NCBI GenBank assembly: GCA_023634235.1
Contig: JAMKCF010000018.1
Span: 7,948,768-8,012,767, forward strand
DNA length: 64,000 nt
Reading direction: 5' to 3'
Source of the DNA: Pisaster brevispinus
Lineage: Eukaryota > Echinodermata > Asteroidea > Forcipulatida > Asteriidae
Shown here: one piece after another, positions 1 to 10,434 of the stretch
Layout of the letters: the number at the start of each line of letters is the position of its first letter
Position numbering within the stretch: position 1 is the first letter of the stretch
Notes under the pieces: generated by a model
What the model saw: only the letters and a program-made list of their open reading frames with translations
Database searches by the model: none
Told to the model about the DNA's origin: nothing
Program-made: the position numbers and the translations under genes

Positions 1-61
1 CATCAGTCCATGTTCACAACAGAAAGCTTTTAGTACAAACACCACAGACAAGTTAACAATG

Positions 62-152
62 ATTTCAAAGTGTGGGTTAATATTTATTTTTGATAGGTTG
101 CTCCACATACATGTAGGTTACAAATAAATGCATTCTTTCGAGAATTCATAGC
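62..152 (-). pseudogene. Decayed 5' block of a zinc-finger module (copy a)
   Basis: This stretch matches, on the minus strand, the conserved block seen at 2697-2797, 5395-5496, 30305-30411 and 35958-36063. The shared text on the plus strand includes ...TAGGTTGCTCCACATACA.... The frame is broken by a stop and the acceptor-like TTACAG has become TTACTGC. It would be the 5' end of a zinc-finger array lying left of the window. Confidence 0.5.
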
Positions 153-249
153 AGTAATTAAATCGACTTTCATATTTGTTTTCTACTATTTTGTTCTTGA
201 ATGACAATGATTTTTCTTCTGTGTGGACTTTCTTACATTTACATTTACA

Positions 250-1785
250 TTAGCCGGGTTTCTCTCCAGTGTGGACACGCTGATGGGTTTTCAGTGTAAA
301 TTTACGTGAGAATGTTTTTCCACAAATGATGCAAACAAATGGTTTCTCTCCAGTGTGGACACGCTGGTGGTCCGTCAGGGTAGAATTGTATACGAAGGCT
401 TTTCCACAAAAATCACAAACAAATGGATTATTTGCAGTGTGGACTCTCTTGTGACAATTTAGATTTACTTTTAGAGGAAATGCTTTTCCACAAATGTCAC
501 AAACAAACGGTTTCTTTCCAGTGTGGACTATATGGTGACGACTAAGAATGCCATTTCGAGAAAATGCTTTTCCACAAACATTACAAGTAAATGGTTTCTC
601 CGCAGTGTGGACTCTGTCATGCGCAATTAGAGCACCTCTTTGAGTAAATGCTTTTCCACAAATGTCACAAAGAAACCGTTTCTCTCCAGTGTGGACCCTC
701 TGATGTGTATTTACATTGCTTTTATGAGAAAATGCTTTCATGTGACAAACAAGCGGTTTATCATCAGTGTCGACTCTCTCATGTGCATTCAGAACGCTTT
801 TTTGGATAAATGCTTTTCCACAAATGCCACGAACAAAGGATTTCTGTTCAGTGTGGACAAATTGGTGTTTATTAAATGTCTTTTTAGATTTAAAGACTTT
901 TCCACAAGTATCACAAACAAATGATTTCTTTCCATTGTGGACACGTTGATGCGCATTTAAAATAATTTTGCTACTGAAGGCAGCTCCACAAATACCACAA
1001 ACAAATGGTTTCTCTGTAATGTGAACAAGCTGATGGGTGGTCAAGTTATCTTTTCGCGAATATGCCTTTCCACAAAAGTCACAAACAAATGGTTTCTCTC
1101 CAGTGTGGATACGCTGATGGTGGGTCATGCAAGTTTTTTGTGTAAAGGCTTTTCCACAAATGTCACAAATATATGGTTTCTCTGCAGTGTGAACACGCTG
1201 ATGAGTGGTCAAGTGATCTCTTCGTGACCAAGCTTTTCCACAAAAACCACAAACATATGGTTTTTCTCTAGTGTGGTCACGCTGATGGTTTGTCCTGGTA
1301 GATTGCCGTGAGAAAGTTTTTCCACAAATGTCACAGGCAAATAGTTTCTCTCCAGTGTGGACAAGCTGATGGTGCGTCAGGGAAGTTTTGTTTGAGAAGG
1401 CTTTTCCACAAACATCACAATTAAATGGTTTCTCTCCAGTGTGGACTCTCTTGTGACAATTAAGATTTACTTTTCGAGGAAATGCTTTTCCACAAACATC
1501 ACAAGTAAATGGTTTCTCTCCAGTGTGAACTATCTGGTGACAACTCAGGCTGCTATTTCGAGAAAATGCTTTTCCACAAATTTCACAAACAAATGGTTTC
1601 TCCCCGGTGTGAACAAGCTGATGGGTGGTCAAGTGATCTTTTCGCGACCATGTTTTACCACAAATGACACAAGCAAAGGGTTTCTCTCCAGTGTGAATAC
1701 GCTGATGGATGGTCAAGTGATGTTTTAGTGAAAAGCCGTTTCCACAAACGTCACAATGAAACGGTTTATCTCCATTTAAATACAT
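250..1785 (-). CDS. C2H2 zinc-finger array protein, 18 finger units
   Basis: The open frame encodes 511 aa made almost wholly of 28-residue C2H2 fingers (C-x2-C-x12-H-x3-H) joined by TGEKP-type linkers, the hallmark of DNA-binding Krueppel-type proteins that act in the nucleus. I count 18 units. Unit 12 has lost its first Cys and last His, and unit 13 is deleted around the second Cys, so 16 look able to bind zinc. No KRAB, SCAN, BTB or other effector domain is visible. The frame ends right after a final GEKPG. The ATG at 1785 is unlikely to be the native start: the same frame continues upstream through further fingers (1792-2016) but is cut by an in-frame TGA at 1789-1791, where about 8 codons of a finger are also missing. 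The locus is therefore either a recently truncated gene or an early pseudogene. Its target is unknown. Confidence 0.8.
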   Translation of the reverse strand: MYLNGDKPFHCDVCGNGFSLKHHLTIHQRIHTGEKPFACVICGKTWSRKDHLTTHQLVHTGEKPFVCEICGKAFSRNSSLSCHQIVHTGEKPFTCDVCGKAFPRKVNLNCHKRVHTGEKPFNCDVCGKAFSNKTSLTHHQLVHTGEKLFACDICGKTFSRQSTRTNHQRDHTREKPYVCGFCGKAWSRRDHLTTHQRVHTAEKPYICDICGKAFTQKTCMTHHQRIHTGEKPFVCDFCGKAYSRKDNLTTHQLVHITEKPFVCGICGAAFSSKIILNAHQRVHNGKKSFVCDTCGKVFKSKKTFNKHQFVHTEQKSFVRGICGKAFIQKSVLNAHERVDTDDKPLVCHMKAFSHKSNVNTHQRVHTGEKRFLCDICGKAFTQRGALIAHDRVHTAEKPFTCNVCGKAFSRNGILSRHHIVHTGKKPFVCDICGKAFPLKVNLNCHKRVHTANNPFVCDFCGKAFVYNSTLTDHQRVHTGEKPFVCIICGKTFSRKFTLKTHQRVHTGEKPG

Positions 1786-1788
1786 TTT

Positions 1789-2690
1789 TCAACTGAAAGC
1801 AGTTCCACAAATGTCACAAAGAAATGGTTTGTCTCCAGTGTAGACACACTGATGTGTGATCAGGCAATGTTTATGTGAAGATACTTGTCCACAAATATCC
1901 CAAACAATTGTTTTTTCTCCCGTGTGAACAGGCTTATGGGTGGTCAGGCAATGTCTATGTGAAAGGGCTTTTCCACAAATGTCAAAGAACAAGTTGTTTC
2001 TTTTTAGTGTGGACACGTTGATGGATGGTCAGAAAGAGTTTTTGTAAAAATGATGTCACAAACAAATGGTTTCTCTCCAGTGTGAAAACGCGATGGAGTG
2101 GCCAGGTGATATTTCTGTGAAAAGACTTCTCCACAAATATCACAAACAAATGGTTCTTTGGTGATTCACGTCTTGGACAAGTATTACACCGAAATAGATT
2201 TCCCCTACAATGGACTCCTTCAAGATTTCTCAGTCACGATTGGCAAGTGAGAATCCAAAGAAATCCTAAAGGGTATTTGATACAGTGTGGATACGATGAT
2301 CGTATGTCAGTGTACCATTGTGTATGAAGACTTTTCCACAAATCTCACAAACTGGTTTCTCCAGTGTGGGTACGCTAAGGGAAGCAATGTTTGTTTATTT
2401 TCAAAGGATTTTTTTAAAAGGTTTCACACACATTGGATTGTCTAATGTATGAGTATGCTGATTTCAATCTCAGGGACGTTTTCCATGTGAAAGCTTTTCC
2501 AAAAATGTTACAAACAAATTTCTCTCCAGTGTGGACAAGCTTAGGGTTGTTAAGGTGATGTTTTAGTGAGAAGGCTTCTTCACAAATGTCACAACCAATG
2601 GTTTCTCTCCAGCATGGACACGCTGATGTTTGTTTGAACTCATTTCCACAAATGTCACAATCACATGGTAAAAAAATATTACCACAACAC
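1789..2690 (-). pseudogene. Decayed C2H2 fingers upstream of the first array
   Basis: Finger fragments (for example CDICGKALSHRHCL, CDICEEAFSLKHHL) continue 5' of the 250-1785 array. They are broken by an in-frame TGA at 1789, frameshifts near 2030-2160, and an unrelated-looking stretch near 2165-2280. The cadence of TGEKP linkers is still readable on the minus strand, so this was once the 5' part of the same array. Confidence 0.75.
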
Positions 2691-2696
2691 ACAAAT

Positions 2697-2797
2697 TCAT
2701 CCAATGATTTCCAAGAGAAGGTTAATTGATGTTTTTCCAGCTCGCCTATTTCTCAGTAGGTTGCTCCAGATACAAGTCTTCTTTGCAGAATTTATAT
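2697..2797 (-). other. Conserved 5' block of zinc-finger module (copy b)
   Basis: On the minus strand a pyrimidine/AG acceptor (ATTACAG, ending at 2798) precedes a block that in the best copy (30305-30411) reads as a degenerate first finger with CGATYSEKGKLEKHEVTH. In this copy the frame is broken. Its recurrence at the 5' side of five modules supports a real duplicated exon boundary. Confidence 0.5.
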
Positions 2798-2859
2798 CTG
2801 TAATAATCATAAACAATTTAAAAAGCTAATTCTAAATTTGTTTTTGCATTGAAAATGAT

Positions 2860-3640
2860 ACATCCTCAGTGTGGATCTGTTCATGCTGATCTAAAATTCT
2901 TTACTAGTGAAAGCAACTCCACAAATAGTCGGATACTGGTCTATCTGCACTCTGCAGTGTGGACTTTCTGGTGCAGTTATAAAGGTAATTACCTCTCTTA
3001 TGCTTTCTAGCAAATGTCACAAAAAATTTTTTTTATCCCGTGTGTGTTTTGTGATGTTGACTTCGACCTCAAATGAAACTACCTCTGAACACCTTGAGGA
3101 AAAATCTCTCAATCAGGTGACTTTTCCATGAGAAAAAGTCTCCACAAATGGCACAAACAAATGTTTCTCTCCAGTGTGGACTCTCTGGTACTTACACACA
3201 AAGTAGACTCCCTTTTTGCAGAAATGCTCTTCTATAAACATCACAAACAAACAGTTTTGTTCCAGAGTGTGGAGTTTGTGGTGATTTACATCACAGACAA
3301 ATTGAAATGTCTGTTTTTCCAGAAGTCATTTTGGTGATGATCAATAAATAACTTTAATATTAACTTGCAAATTTGTGTGGGTATGCTAATGCTCTCTCTG
3401 TGACAATTTCTGCGTGAAGCTTTTTCACACAGATCACAAGAAAACGGTTTCTCTCCAATGTGGAAGATCTGATGAGTGGTAAAATTTTTGTTTTCATGGA
3501 AAGGCATTTCCACAAATACCTCAAACAAAATGGTTTCTCTTCATTGTGTACAACTTCTGGTTGTTCAGGTCACTATTTTGTGAGGGTTTTTTTTGTGTAC
3601 AAAAGTCACAAACAAATGGTTTCTCTCCAGTGTGAACATG
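2860..3640 (-). pseudogene. Relic zinc-finger array
   Basis: Scattered finger pieces and linkers are readable on the minus strand in several frames. At about 3305-3320 an acceptor-like ...AAAACAG is followed by ACATTTCAATTTGTC, which matches the start of the open arrays at 3981-5195 and 32297-35050. This is a third, dead copy of the same array-exon start. Confidence 0.6.
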
Positions 3641-3980
3641 GCTGTAATAATAATCAAATACAATTTTAAAAGATACATTGCAAAATTGTTTATACATGTA
3701 AACTGAGAAAGATCATCACATCTTCAATAAATACATTGTTACCCTAAGGCACAGAGCAATATGTATGTGTTGCCCAAAATGGTAGTTTTACAAACTCAAT
3801 GACACAAATCTTTCATTACAGTATCATCAGAATTTATAAAGGCTTTGTGGCTTTGCTCAAATGGTGGACACGTTCATGCTTTTTGAAGACGACCTCTTTT
3901 AGAAAAAATGTAACAGATTTCTTAATTTGTAAACATGGTTTCTCTCCAGTGTGGCATGGTGATGGGCATTCAGGTTTTTT
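3641..3980 (-). repeat. Segmentally duplicated 3' flank, partner of 31944-32296
   Basis: This non-coding flank just 3' of the 3981-5195 array is nearly identical in long runs to 31944-32296, which lies just 3' of the 32297-35050 array. Shared landmarks include a CTTCAATAAATACATTG stretch, TGTTGCCCAAAATGGTAG and GAAGACGACCTCTTTTAG. It shows that the two arrays arose by duplication of a larger block and not by convergence of finger motifs. Confidence 0.85.
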
Positions 3981-5195
3981 TCAGGAGGTGGCTTCTCCAG
4001 GAAACAAATGTTTCTCTCCATTGTGAACTAGCTGGTGACAAAGAAGACTATCACTTTGACAAAATGCTCTTCCACAAATGTCACAAACATATGGTTTTTC
4101 TCCGGTGTGGACTCTGTGGTGACTCCTTAAACCCCCTTTGAAGGAAAAAGCTTTTCCACAAATGTCACAAACATAAGGTTTCTCTCCAGTGTGGACTATC
4201 TGATGCGCTGTCAGTGTGGATTTCTGTGAGAAGGCTTTTTCACAAATGTCACAAACAAATGGTTTCTCTCCCGTGTGGATGCGCTGATGGTTTGTCAGGA
4301 AATGTCTTTGTGCGAAGGCTTTTCCACAAACGTCACAAACAAATGGTTTATTTCCTGTGTGGACACGCCGATGGACAGTCAGGCTGTTGTTATATGAGAA
4401 GGCTTTTCCACAAAAATCACAAACATATGGTTTCTCTCCAGTGTGGACACGCAGATGGACAGTCAGGTTATAATTTTGCGAAAATGCTTTTCCACAAACG
4501 TCACAAACAAATGATTTCTCTTGAGTGTGGACTAGCTGATGCGTTGTTAGTGTAGACTTTTGTGAGAAGGATTTTTCACAAAAATCACAAACAAATGGTT
4601 TCTCTCCTGTGTGGACACGCCGATGTTCTGCCAGGTTATAATTTTGCGAAAAGGCTTTTCCACAAATGTCACAAACAAATGATTTCTTTCGAGTGTGGTA
4701 TCGGTGATGCGTTGTTAGTGTAGACTTTTGTGAGAAGGATTTTTCACAAAAATCACAAACAAATGGTTTCTCTCCTGTGTGGACACGCCGATGTTCTGCC
4801 AGGCAATGCCTTTGTGAGAAGGCTTTTTTACAAATGTCACAAACAAATGGTTTCTTTCTTGTGTGGACTAGCTGATGCTCCGTCAGCGTACGTTTTTGTG
4901 AGAAGGCTGTTCCACAAACGTCACAAGCAAATTGTTTTTCTTCAGTTTTGACATGATGATGTGTATTTATGCTGCCTTTTCTAGACAATTCTTTTCCACA
5001 GATGTCATGAACAAATGATTTCTCTCTAGTAAGGACACAGCGATGGGTGGTTAGGCATAGGTTTGTTAAAAAGGCTTTTCCACAAACACCACAAACAACT
5101 GGTTTTGTTTCAGTCAGGTTGTTCACATTACTGACAAATTCAAATATCTTGTTTCCAGAATTCATACTGTGATAGTCAATATATGATTTTAACAT
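3981..5195 (-). CDS. C2H2 zinc-finger array protein, 13 finger units
   Basis: The frame encodes 404 aa: a short non-finger leader (about residues 1-33) and 13 C2H2 fingers, of which the first two are degenerate (unit 1 lacks the last His; unit 2 lacks the first Cys and last His). Linkers are TGEKP-like. The protein ends with NGEKHLFPGEATS, the same tail as the 32297-35050 array, and the last four fingers of both also correspond. It is presumably a nuclear sequence-specific DNA-binding protein, with no effector domain visible. The ATG at 5195 opens the frame, but an acceptor-like AACAAG before ATATTTGAATTTG (near 5150) matches the boundary in the sister arrays, so the true 5' end may be spliced. 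The duplicated flank on its 3' side supports a functional gene unit. Confidence 0.82.
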   Translation of the reverse strand: MLKSYIDYHSMNSGNKIFEFVSNVNNLTETKPVVCGVCGKAFLTNLCLTTHRCVLTREKSFVHDICGKELSRKGSINTHHHVKTEEKQFACDVCGTAFSQKRTLTEHQLVHTRKKPFVCDICKKAFSQRHCLAEHRRVHTGEKPFVCDFCEKSFSQKSTLTTHHRYHTRKKSFVCDICGKAFSQNYNLAEHRRVHTGEKPFVCDFCEKSFSQKSTLTTHQLVHTQEKSFVCDVCGKAFSQNYNLTVHLRVHTGEKPYVCDFCGKAFSYNNSLTVHRRVHTGNKPFVCDVCGKAFAQRHFLTNHQRIHTGEKPFVCDICEKAFSQKSTLTAHQIVHTGEKPYVCDICGKAFSFKGGLRSHHRVHTGEKPYVCDICGRAFCQSDSLLCHQLVHNGEKHLFPGEATS

Positions 5196-5496
5196 TTACT
5201 TGCAAATTGAAGGTTTTTTTTACAAATGTTACATACAATGGTTTCTTTCTCTCCAGCAGGCACGCAGTGAGGTTTTTAAAAATTCCTCTTTATTTTTGAG
5301 GGCCTTTCCGGAGAATATCAAAACCAAATGTTTTTTCTTTAGTGTGAAATCTGTGTTCATGTTATCAAAATTTATTACAAACGCTACACACAAATCCATC
5401 CAATAACTTCTAAGACTGGAATATTTGATGTTTTTCCAACTCGCCTTTTTCTGAGTAGGTTGCTCTACATACACGCCTTCTTTGAAGAATTCATAT
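5196..5496 (-). pseudogene. Decayed fingers and 5' block (copy c) of the module
   Basis: A minus-strand frame begins after an acceptor (TATTACAG, ending at 5497) and runs through the conserved 5' block into degenerate finger sequence up to the 3981-5195 array. It lacks the Cys/His ladder needed for working fingers. It may be non-coding leader of the downstream array or a dead segment. Confidence 0.5.
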
Positions 5497-5576
5497 CTGT
5501 AATAGTACAAAAAAAATTTGAAAGCTAATTGTTATAGGAATGATAAATACATGTTCAATAAACACATTGCTACTCT

Positions 5577-5936
5577 TGGACACCAGGGCTTGAATGTGAC
5601 ACTGGACCGCAGGCCCGAGGCCAGTGATTTTAGTGTCGGGCCAGTAAACTTACGACCATACAAGTCCGGCGGTCTTGTGTTTTTTAGTAATAACAAGTCA
5701 CTGTATTTTTTTATTAAACTGATCAATTGAGTATTGAAGTATTACCCGAAAGAAAAACTTGATAAATCTTCTCTTAGTGCTTGGTACAAAAACAGCTCAA
5801 ATAAGAAACTGTGTAGAGTGTTCTTTTCATTTTGATTCCGGTCTTGTAACAAATTTTCTGGTCCAGTAAAAGTTTTGAGCTACAAGCCCTGCAGTCTTGT
5901 GGATTTTTTCCCCAAATTCGAGCCCTGGACACCCTT
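5577..5936. mobile_element. hAT-like MITE with 8-bp target duplication
   Basis: The 360-bp insert has imperfect terminal inverted repeats built on CAGGGCTYGAAT, the usual hAT-type end, and is flanked by a perfect 8-bp duplication GCTACTCT (5569-5576 and 5937-5944). Outside the insert, the flanking text (ACACATTG ... TGTTGCCC) matches the uninterrupted homologous module flank near 3735-3775. It has no coding capacity, so it is non-autonomous. Confidence 0.8.
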
Positions 5937-5944
5937 GCTACTCT

Positions 5945-6639
5945 GTGTTGCCCGAAATGGTAATGCAACAAATGCCACAAAACTTTCATTCCAGATTCAT
6001 CGGAATTTATTTCGGCTTTGTTCTGGATATGCTCATGCTCATTTCCACGGCCTGCTCTACAGTATACTTTCCCACAAATGCTTCGTCCCTAGTCTGGATC
6101 CATTCATTCTGATTTAATTATCACTGAACGCATCAGGCAAACCTCCAATCTCATCGCCCCATTTTTTCAAAAAAAATGCCTTTCTCGCTCATAATCCCTG
6201 GAATTGGTTCATTAAAATGTGCCAGAATCTGGCACACTGTAATCAGGCCTGTGGCTAATCCACTCTACGCACCTTAAGTATGGTAACCCGCAAAAGAGAC
6301 ATCAAGTCAAAGTGCAACTGGTCCCCTCTCATTCTTCTTTGATATTGTGTGATATGTCTAACTGTATAAAAACATAATTTGAAATGGAATCACATCAAAA
6401 TACACACGTGTTTAAAGTTTCCTACAAGCACCATACTGTACAAGCGCTCAAACATTTTTAACAAGTGTGCACGCAAAGAAGTAACTTTTGGGAGCCAATC
6501 AAAGTTATTTGTCTATACACCCCTACCAGGGGTTAGTGATGAGAGGTATCGATACGGCGCGCTGCCCATGGTAGCGAGGCTGGCCAACCTCACACCCATG
6601 TGCACTCACTTGATAAGTTGCCACTCATAAAAGAAACTT
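5945..6639. other. Module flank relic, then no feature
   Basis: About 5945-6120 matches the duplicated module flank (TGTTGCCCGAAATGGTAAT..., CACAAAACTTTCATTC..., also seen near 3770, 30005 and 32095). From 6121 to 6639 I see no gene or clear repeat. Confidence 0.5.
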
Positions 6640-7180
6640 TTCCACAAGTTTTGCAAATGACTAGTTTCTCTGCAGTATGGGTAAGCTGATTGATGGTCTG
6701 TCGAGATATGTTTGTGTGAAAAGGCTTTCCCACACGATGGTTCACAAATAAATGGTCTCTGTCCAATTTCGATTGGCTGATAACTGTTTAAAAAATTTCA
6801 AAAATAAATTCAAATGTCTCTTTCTATTGTAGCAGACACTTATGGGCGGTCAGGTTATTTTTAACAAAGAATTCTTTCCCACAATTATTACAGTGAAATG
6901 GTGTATTAAATGTGGAGGTTTTGATGACTTATAAGAGTGCTTTTAAGCAACAACGTTTTTCCACAAATGTCACAAACAAAAATGGGTTTCTCTGTGTGTA
7001 TTTTCCGATGTTGACTTAAATTGAATCTATCGCTGAAAGTCTTTCTGCAAAAGTAGAATACAATTTAGGTTTTTCTAGTGCATGAACAGTCTTTGATGCC
7101 TTGATAAAATGCCATTTCTTAAAAACACTTTACCATAGGTTGTAGGTTTTGCAAGTGATTGGTTTCTCTCCAGTGCAATG
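6640..7180 (-). pseudogene. Relic zinc-finger array
   Basis: Broken finger and linker fragments on the minus strand (plus-strand text such as TTTCCACAAATGTCACAAAC and GGTTTCTCTSCAGT) recur with the 84-bp finger spacing but carry stops and frameshifts. No open array remains. Confidence 0.7.
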
Positions 7181-7407
7181 TATTTTCGTGGGGTCAAGCC
7201 TGAGCGCGTTAATTGAATAGGTATGAAAGCAGCTATGAGCAGCATGCAGTGCATGGAAGGAGGGCGAATTCACTGCAAGAATTCACTGCAAGCGACACAG
7301 ACGTCTTATTTAATTTAAAAAAAACAACAAACAAACAAACCAGACTGATGTTAATAACGCATAACTTGAGGAATAGTTTCTCCTTAGATACAAACATGGT
7401 CTACATG

Positions 7408-7825
7408 GTCGTGGCCGAGTGGATAAGATCACTGGACTTAAGCTCTGGTGTTTCTGATCAGCAGAGTGTGGGTTCGAGCCCCGGTCCTGACATTTGTGTC
7501 CTTAAGCAAGACACTTAACCATGATTGCTTCGTCCTTCGGATGGGACGTAAAGCCGTTGGCCCCTTGTGTTGTGTAACGCACGAAAAAGAACCCAGTACA
7601 CTTATCGAAAAGAGAAGGGGTCCGCCCCGGTGTTCCTGGTTTGATCGGCTGCATATTGCGCCACAGCACCTTGTAAACCATTACAAGGTGCTATGTAAAG
7701 GAGTAGGTCTCATACTTCAAAACGTAGCCCCAAATACCTTGCAGGAAATACTGAATGTTAAGCGCTTAGAGGCTGGCCTGCAGTAGGCGCTATACAAATA
7801 CAATATATTATTATTATTATTATTA
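7408..7825 (+). mobile_element. tRNA-Leu-derived SINE with L2-like tail
   Basis: The head (7408-7491) looks like a decayed tRNA-Leu: A-box TGGCCGAGTGG, a CTTAAG anticodon region, a long variable arm and B-box GGTTCGAGCCC. It is followed by a body with TTCGGATGGGACGTAAAGCCG-like text, a motif shared by many invertebrate SINEs, and a 3' end GCGCTATACAAATAC followed by (ATT)n. That tail resembles L2/CR1-clade LINE 3' ends, which would supply the reverse transcriptase in trans. Transcription would use the internal Pol III promoter. It is an insertion, not a functional tRNA gene. Confidence 0.88.
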
Positions 7826-7862
7826 AATAATCCGATGGAGACAAGTGAAAGAAAGCCCAACC

Positions 7863-8089
7863 GAACAGTTCCAGAAAAACAAAAGGCGCCTGCATGGAAC
7901 TACAAGGATAAGCAAGTATCCAGCTGATGACCAGTCTCACATGAGACAACAAGTTATATCCTTTTCCAATCTCCTGAAACTGAACAGTTCCAGAAAAACA
8001 AAAGGCATCCGCATGGAACTACAAGGACAAGCAAGTATCCAGCTGATGACCAGTCTCACATGAGACAACAAGTTATATCCTTTTCCAAT
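7863..8089. repeat. Tandem duplication, 119-bp period
   Basis: Two near-identical copies of about 108 bp start at 7863 and 7982 (GAACAGTTCCAGAAAAACAA...). They differ at only a few positions, so the duplication is recent. It lies directly after the SINE tail. Confidence 0.85.
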
Positions 8090-8224
8090 CCACAACGTCT
8101 GTCCAACGCTTGCATCGAAGCTCGGTGTTCCCCAAACGTAATGCCATTTATAAAATGTATTCTCTTCCAGGTCAAATAATTAGGAAGGCGGCAATGAAAA
8201 TAATTTATTATCGTTTGAGCCGCC

Positions 8225-8332
8225 GAATTAGATAATAAGACAAACTGATGATACGTCAACGTGTGTTTGGAAAGAAAGGCTTTACCACAAAAAGTCACTC
8301 AAACAAATGATATCTCTCCAGTGTGGACAGTC
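8225..8332 (-). pseudogene. Zinc-finger relic split by a hAT element (5' side)
   Basis: Minus-strand finger text (linker, CGKAF region, LTYHQF) leads directly to the hAT-like insertion at 8333. The match resumes at 9380 with GGACATGCTGACG, part of the common finger/linker junction. The frame is broken. Confidence 0.65.
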
Positions 8333-9379
8333 CAGGGGTCGAAATTAACTACATTTTCAAGGTAGCCCACAGGGCTAGTAACCCTGAATTTTTACTAGCC
8401 CTGAATAAATTTCAGTAGCCCTGGCCGGATTATATGATTTAAATTCTTCTGCAGGGGTTTCCCTTAACTTTTTTTTCACTCGCCTGCCGGACGAGTCAAC
8501 CAAAATTGTGGGTCGCCCGCAAGTTTTTTCATTCGCCCGGGGGCCGTACGTATGCATTGATGCACACAATTTTCGAAGCATCCAAAAAAAAGCAAGAAAA
8601 AAAAACAAAACACACACACACACACACACAGAAATTTCTTCCCTTAATAATCCTTTTTTCATCAACAACCATTTTCATGGATTTGTGATTTGAGAATCGG
8701 TTTTATAGAACTTCTTTTGCAATGAAATCTTTGTGTTAACGATCGATCGACGACGCACGATGGAGAAAAAACTCAATGAACTTTGCCCTGCAACGCCCTC
8801 TATCGGCAAAAGTTGTCGATGCTTGAATAGCCTTAACCCAACGCTGTGTATAGTACAGAATCCGCGGGCGTCCGCCACATTGTGCAGCAACTCTTTACTC
8901 GACTCGTGGACGTGTACAGAGTTGGAGGCTAGCCAAGCTTTCTTATGAATATGGTATTTTTTTACGGGCCAATCACAGCGTGCGGAATGTTGGTTAGGAT
9001 GGACTTTGGTCCTGCTGTTGTACTGTACAATACACCATGTGCTGTGTGCGTGCGTGGACTACAGGCAGGCGAGCAAACGTTGTGGGGCCTGTGGATACTC
9101 ACTACCATTACCATGTGGTTATGTGCGTGCGTGTTTTACTTATGAACGTGATCGCGATCGCGGCCACATTAAATCTAGCAAATGTAAAGACTTGCCAAAC
9201 CATTTTACGAACTTTAAAAAAAATCTATCTTTGGGATTTTACCACTGTACCCCTCATTTATTGTGAAAAGGAACAATTTTTCCACTAGCCCGCCGGGCTA
9301 CTAAAACTGGGGGAAACGGTAGCCCGGCTGTCAATCTGGTAGTCCCGGGCTAGCGGGCTACCGGCAATTTCGACCCCTG
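8333..9379. mobile_element. hAT-like non-autonomous transposon, 1.05 kb
   Basis: The ends are CAGGGGTCGAAATT and its inverse AATTTCGACCCCTG, typical hAT-type termini. An imperfect 8-bp target duplication flanks it (GGACAGTC / GGACATGC). Subterminal text rich in TAGCCC/GGGCTA repeats occurs at both ends. The inside carries a (CA)n run near 8608 and no transposase frame that I can recognise. Confidence 0.8.
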
Positions 9380-9450
9380 GGACATGCTGACGATCTTTAT
9401 GATTCTGTTTGCTAAGGTTATTCCACAAGTGTCACACATTAATGGCTTGC
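9380..9450 (-). pseudogene. Zinc-finger relic split by a hAT element (3' side)
   Basis: A short decayed finger (plus-strand TTCCACAAGTGTCACACATTAATGG) continues the relic interrupted at 8333. No open frame remains. Confidence 0.6.
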
Positions 9451-9507
9451 CATGATTATAAAAACTTATCGGACTCATACAAATATTTTCAATAAAAATA
9501 TTTAAAA

Positions 9508-9912
9508 ACTAGACATTAGGTGTTTGTGAACAAACACAAAGCTGTTCCGTTTTGTTGTGATTTGATTAAACCCGAGTTCAATCTTCAATGCACAAGGGGT
9601 CTAAAATAACTGAAAATAAATTGAAAATCGGTTGTGTAGTCCTTGAGATATGGTTCCAGTTTCGGTTGACCCGGAAGTAAAGGTCAACCTGGGGTCACGG
9701 TAAACCCAAGTTCAATCTTCAATGCTCAAAGGGTCTAATAACTGAAAACAATTCAAATCGGCTGTGTAGTTCTTGAGATATAGTCCCACTTCTGGTTGAC
9801 CCGGAATTAGAGGTAAACATGGGGTCACGGTATCCAAAGTTCAGTCTTCAATGCTCAAAGGGTCTATAACTGAAAAGAAATTGAACATGGGTTGTGTAGT
9901 TATTGACTGAGA
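9508..9912. mobile_element. Helitron/HINE-like element with ~125-bp minisatellite, copy 1
   Basis: It opens with ACTAGACATTAGG and a perfect hairpin GTGTTTGTGAACAAACAC, followed by AAGCTGTTCCG. Next come about three tandem units of roughly 125 bp carrying GGTTGACCCGGAA, GAGGTCAACATGGGGTCACGG-like and GAGATATGGTCCCAC text. The same 5' end is present at 12747 and 16615. Confidence 0.7.
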
Positions 9913-10434
9913 TGTTGCACTAAAGAGGCAATGTTTTTTATCACAAGCGCAGTTGTGTTAACGTTTCTTTTACTCGAAATTTTGTTATCGAGGAACAGGT
10001 CTCACAAGTTAGAATGTATACCAATCCTGTGACGGTTACACGGTTAACCAACTGATCAACCGGTTGAGCGTTTACATTTTTACGGTTCGGATAAGCATAA
10101 AACAATTCAATCGAAAATTGCCGCTAAACATTGACTATAATAATTGCAATCACGATTTACACAGCACACGATCAGATGCATATCGTTTCCAATCAGGCTC
10201 GTAGTCTTTGTTATTTAAAAACTGTACTTGAGGTAATAAATGCAAGAAACATTGAACGCTAGAGGGCGTTCCACAACAATTTGATTGCGCATGCTCGTTT
10301 ATTTTGCAGGGTGATTGTGCAGAGGCAAAAAATGTTGCACTGAAGATGCAATGTTTTTGATCACATGCGCAGTTGTATTAACGTTTTTATTTTACTCAAA
10401 ATTTTGTTCATGATGGGGACGGTTGCACTTGTGA
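9913..10434. repeat. Dispersed repeat pair, no gene
   Basis: The text GTTGCACTRAAGANGCAATG...AGTTGTRTTAACG occurs at about 9913-10005 and again at 10332-10420. Between them I see no coding frame or other feature. Confidence 0.5.

Noticed and set aside
250..5195. Regular 84-bp repeats as a CRISPR-like array
   Set aside because: The repeats encode in-frame C2H2 fingers with conserved Cys/His spacing and no unique spacers; the genome is eukaryotic.
7408..7491. Candidate tRNA-Leu gene
   Set aside because: The A and B boxes are present but the stems are degenerate and the sequence continues into a SINE body with an L2-like tail.
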